DNA of 64,000 nt from the NCBI RefSeq assembly GCF_001581925.1, contig NZ_LQZA01000001.1, positions 248,001 through 312,000 on the forward strand, written 5' to 3'. Source of the DNA: Ferrovum sp. PN-J185. GTDB taxonomy: Bacteria > Pseudomonadota > Gammaproteobacteria > Burkholderiales > Ferrovaceae. Shown here piece after piece: positions 61,187 to 64,000 of this stretch. The position numbers and the translations under genes are program-made. A model generated the notes under the pieces. The model was not told where the DNA came from and did not search any database. It saw nothing but the letters and a program-made list of their open reading frames with translations. The first letter of the stretch is position 1. Each line of letters begins with the position of its first letter.

Positions 61187-62303
61187 TATTGTTTTCCCTG
61201 AAGATGTAGTTTGGATGCGTCAAGCTCTAGCGTTGGCTGAAAAAGGATTATTTACTACCATGCCAAACCCTAGAGTAGGAGCGGTAGTAGTCAATAATGG
61301 ACAAAAAGTGGGAGAAGGTTTTCATGAGCGTGCAGGGGAGTCTCACGCGGAAGTATTTGCTCTACAGCAAGCACGCGAATTGACACGTGGCGCAACGCTC
61401 TATGTAACGCTTGAGCCCTGCAGTCATTATGGCCGAACCCCTCCCTGTGTTGATAGTGTCATTAAGGCGGGTATTCAACGGGTAGTCATTGCCATGCAAG
61501 ATCCCAACCCATTGGTGTCAGGTCAAGGGATCGCCAGATTAAAAGAGCATGGCATTGCAGTGTGTGTCGGCGTTGAAGAAGACAAAGCACGAGAATTAAA
61601 TATAGGGTTTATTTCCCGTATGGAGCGTCAACGCCCTTGGATAAGAGCTAAAGTAGCCATGAGTATGGATGCGGTAACAGCTCTGTCTTCAGGAGAAAGT
61701 CAGTGGATTACTCATGATACTGCACGCAGGGATGGCCACAGTTGGCGTGCACGAAGTTGCGCCATGTTAACGGGAGCGGGAACGGTGAGGGCGGATAATC
61801 CGCGCTTGACAGTTCGTTCAATTGAGTCTTCTCGTCAACCATTACGAATCGTTATTGATAATCGACTTGATACCCATCCTGATGCCCATATTTATGATAA
61901 TGGACATGCTGTCATTTTAACTGTGAGTTCGGTTATTGAGCGTATAGCTCAATATGAAAAACGAGGCGTTAAAGTACTGTGTCTAGAAGCAGGTGAAAAT
62001 GGCCGAGTAGCTATGGAATCGGTGGTAAAAGTGCTGCATTCACTCCAAATCAACGAGGTGTTGTTAGAGACAGGGCAGCGCTTAAACGGCGTTTTTTTAG
62101 AAGCAGGTTTGATAGATGAGTGGATATGTTATGTCGCCCCCACTTTTTTAGGAACAGGCGGAGCTGGCGTAGCCCAGTTTGGTCCTTTAGCTCATCTTTC
62201 ACAGCGTGTTGATTTTACAGTTGTTGATGTGAAACAAATGGCTGAAGATATACGTGTCATGTTAAGAGCGCCTGCATCAATAAAGTGGTTAAATAGGAAA
62301 TAA
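61176..62303 (+). CDS. ribD: Bifunctional riboflavin deaminase/reductase RibD
   Basis: Two consecutive steps of riboflavin synthesis. 375 residues. N-terminal deaminase with zinc site HAEVFAL and [14 protein letters not shown]-terminal NADPH reductase ([37 protein letters not shown]). GTG 61176 was chosen because AGGG (61163-61166) lies nine bases upstream; ATG 61167 is the alternative. The gene overlaps the nrdR end. Confidence 0.94.
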   Translation: MISNIVFPEDVVWMRQALALAEKGLFTTMPNPRVGAVVVNNGQKVGEGFHERAGESHAEVFALQQARELTRGATLYVTLEPCSHYGRTPPCVDSVIKAGIQRVVIAMQDPNPLVSGQGIARLKEHGIAVCVGVEEDKARELNIGFISRMERQRPWIRAKVAMSMDAVTALSSGESQWITHDTARRDGHSWRARSCAMLTGAGTVRADNPRLTVRSIESSRQPLRIVIDNRLDTHPDAHIYDNGHAVILTVSSVIERIAQYEKRGVKVLCLEAGENGRVAMESVVKVLHSLQINEVLLETGQRLNGVFLEAGLIDEWICYVAPTFLGTGGAGVAQFGPLAHLSQRVDFTVVDVKQMAEDIRVMLRAPASIKWLNRK

Positions 62304-62305
62304 TT

Positions 62306-62908
62306 ATGTTTACTGGAATTATTTTAGCAACAGGGAAAATAGTAGAACAAGAACAATTAGAGCAGGGGTTACGTCTACGTATTGATACAACAATGGATTT
62401 ATCAGACGTCGCAATTGGTGATTCGATCGCTGTTAATGGTGTTTGTTTAACAGTAGTTAAGCTATTGGAACACGGTTTTTTGATGGATGTATCTCGTCAT
62501 ACTCTTGATGTGACGGTAGGGCTTGAGTTGGGCAAGGTAGTGAATTTAGAAAAAGCATTAAGGCTTGCTGATCGTCTTGGGGGTCATTTGGTATCAGGAC
62601 ACGTGGATGGTTTAGGTGAGGTGATACATTACCATGCTATTGGAGAAAGTTGGTTCTTAGAGATTAAGGCTTCTTCAGATTTATCGCGGTACATCGCAAA
62701 AAAAGGATCTATTACTGTCAATGGTATCTCGTTGACAGTTAACAGTATTGAGCAAGATAACTTTACTATTAATATTATTCCTCATACACGTGAAGTAACT
62801 AATTTTAAAGAATTAGCTGTGGGCAGTAAGGTTAATTTAGAGATTGATTTGATTGCTCGTTACATTGAACGCTCTCGTATGTGGGAGAGTAATAGAGAAA
62901 TAAGATAA
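62306..62908 (+). CDS. ribE: Riboflavin synthase, alpha chain
   Basis: Dismutates 6,7-dimethyl-8-ribityllumazine to riboflavin. 200 residues as two similar lumazine-binding repeats: the first starts [12 protein letters not shown], with [11 protein letters not shown]; the second has [22 protein letters not shown]. Two bases after ribD, so one operon. Also called ribC in some species. Confidence 0.96.
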   Translation: MFTGIILATGKIVEQEQLEQGLRLRIDTTMDLSDVAIGDSIAVNGVCLTVVKLLEHGFLMDVSRHTLDVTVGLELGKVVNLEKALRLADRLGGHLVSGHVDGLGEVIHYHAIGESWFLEIKASSDLSRYIAKKGSITVNGISLTVNSIEQDNFTINIIPHTREVTNFKELAVGSKVNLEIDLIARYIERSRMWESNREIR

Positions 62909-62936
62909 AATAGCTTTTTGCTCTTTAGGAAAGGTC

Positions 62937-64000
62937 ATGATCAACAGCAGTGCTACGCGCTCAACTCTACCAGGGTTATCTCCTACATCGGAAATTATTG
63001 AGGAAATTCGAGCGGGACGAATGGTGGTATTGGTGGACGATGAAGACCGCGAGAATGAAGGTGATCTTGTTTTGGCGGCAGAGTACGTTACCCCAGAAGC
63101 CATTAACTTTATGGCTCGCTATGGTCGTGGGCTAATTTGTTTAACACTAACCCAAGAGCGCTGTCGACAATTAAATCTTCCGCTAATGGTTTCAGACAAT
63201 AGATCAAGTATGACAACTAATTTTACTGTGTCTATTGAGGCGGCTAAGGGAGTGACTACAGGAATTTCAGCTGCCGATCGAGCGCAAACTATTAAAGCAG
63301 CTGTTGCGCGTTTTGCTCGTCCGGAAGATTTGGTTCAGCCAGGACATATTTTTCCTTTAATGGCACGTCGTGGAGGAGTATTAATTCGTGCTGGTCACAC
63401 TGAGGCTGGATGTGATTTGTCTCAGCTTGCTGGTCTTGAGCCAAGTGCTGTGATTTGTGAAATATTGAAAGATGATGGTGAGATGGCCAGATTACCTGAC
63501 TTGATTGAGTTTGCACAACAGCATCAATTAAAAGTTGGTACTATTGCTGACTTAATTCACTATCGTAGTCAAAATGAACGTTTGGTGGAGAGAGCAGCAG
63601 AACGCGAATTGGTTACTCCTTATGGTACATTTAAGGTTGCAGCATATTATGATGCGATTGCTAATCGAACTCATTTGGCATTGGTTCATGGCACTATTGA
63701 CGCCGAGCAAGAAACTCTTGTGAGAGTTCACGAGCCGTTTTTTTTGGTGGATATCTTTGATGAACGTGCTTATCAACATTCTTTCGGAATTCAAAGTGCC
63801 TTGCGTCGCATAACTGAAGCAAAGTGTGGTGTGTTGGTATTATTGCAAGGTGAAGAAAGTGCTGAAGATTTAATTGCTTGGGCAAGTCCTAATCAAGAGT
63901 TACCTCCTAGAAAATGGGATTCAAGGTTGTATGGAGTAGGGGCGCAGATTTTAAGAGATCTGGGTGTTCAGAAAATGAGAGTATTATCTCGCTTACGAAA
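62937..64000 (+). CDS. ribBA: 3,4-dihydroxy-2-butanone-4-phosphate synthase (RibBA-type), cut by right edge
   Basis: Makes the four-carbon unit of riboflavin from ribulose 5-phosphate. Translated from ATG 62937 to the edge: 354 codons, open. N-terminal RibB domain: [21 protein letters not shown], then [12 protein letters not shown] and [22 protein letters not shown]. From about residue 215 a RibA-like domain follows but lacks the zinc cysteines: the matching stretch reads [20 protein letters not shown]. The arginine-glutamate catalytic stretch is also changed (LLQGEES). So GTP cyclohydrolase II activity is unlikely. Confidence 0.95.
   Translation, partial: MINSSATRSTLPGLSPTSEIIEEIRAGRMVVLVDDEDRENEGDLVLAAEYVTPEAINFMARYGRGLICLTLTQERCRQLNLPLMVSDNRSSMTTNFTVSIEAAKGVTTGISAADRAQTIKAAVARFARPEDLVQPGHIFPLMARRGGVLIRAGHTEAGCDLSQLAGLEPSAVICEILKDDGEMARLPDLIEFAQQHQLKVGTIADLIHYRSQNERLVERAAERELVTPYGTFKVAAYYDAIANRTHLALVHGTIDAEQETLVRVHEPFFLVDIFDERAYQHSFGIQSALRRITEAKCGVLVLLQGEESAEDLIAWASPNQELPPRKWDSRLYGVGAQILRDLGVQKMRVLSRLR

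Noticed and set aside
62870-62936. FMN riboswitch in front of the riboflavin genes
   Set aside because: Gaps between nrdR, ribD, ribE and ribBA are at most 28 bases; there is no room for one.

Overview
The window is about 64 kb of compact, AT-rich chromosome from a free-living betaproteobacterium. No stretch over 300 bases lacks a gene, and I see no rRNA, tRNA, CRISPR array, prophage or intact insertion sequence. Several gene orders point to Betaproteobacteria: map/rpsB-tsf-pyrH-frr-uppS-cdsA-dxr-rseP-bamA-skp-lpxD-fabZ-lpxA-lpxB-rnhB running into an RNA methyltransferase and ppsR/ppsA; pyrG-kdsA-eno-ftsB; and an rpfE-type gene with recJ-prfB-lysS. PHB granule genes fit the same group. I cannot name the genus from sequence alone.

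Layout. 1-3176 (minus): glnD (cut by the left edge) and map. 3424-18195 (plus): one nearly gap-free run for translation, UMP kinase, undecaprenyl-PP and CDP-diacylglycerol synthesis, the isoprenoid enzyme Dxr, envelope proteolysis (RseP), outer-membrane assembly (BamA, Skp), lipid A synthesis (LpxD/FabZ/LpxA/LpxB), RNase HII and an RNA methyltransferase. 18197-22289: an orphan beta-barrel-like gene, then divergent ppsR and ppsA, which control and catalyse PEP formation from pyruvate. 22266-28033 is an accessory block: M20 amidohydrolase, a tartronate-semialdehyde-reductase-like dehydrogenase, a CbbR-like LysR regulator, a ketopantoate-reductase-like protein and formyl-CoA:oxalate CoA-transferase. 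Together these suggest oxalate to oxalyl-CoA to glyoxylate to glycerate, feeding the PEP/enolase genes beside it. 28205-34870: pyrG-kdsA-eno-ftsB, then bamD divergent from rluD-pgeF.

34906-41231: a ZIP metal transporter, then a three-gene RND efflux operon behind a near-perfect PmrA-type direct repeat. 41332-48018: polyhydroxybutyrate genes phaC, phaB, phasin, phaR and phaA, with rimO inserted. The divergent phasin/phaR control region carries four copies of TGYnnnGCAACA placed as PhaR operators should be. 48069-53296 (minus): rpfE-type gene, recJ, prfB (with the programmed +1 frameshift) and lysS. 53354-57536 (plus): lolC, lolD, relA. 57505-59274 (minus): esterase, mog, darP. 59373 to the right edge (plus): pmbA, nrdR, ribD, riboflavin synthase and ribBA (cut by the edge).

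I found no clearly novel multi-gene system. The strongest leads are the oxalate/glyoxylate block, the PhaR operator set, the PmrA-like box on the efflux operon, the rpsB leader hairpins, and a RibBA whose second domain has lost its catalytic residues.
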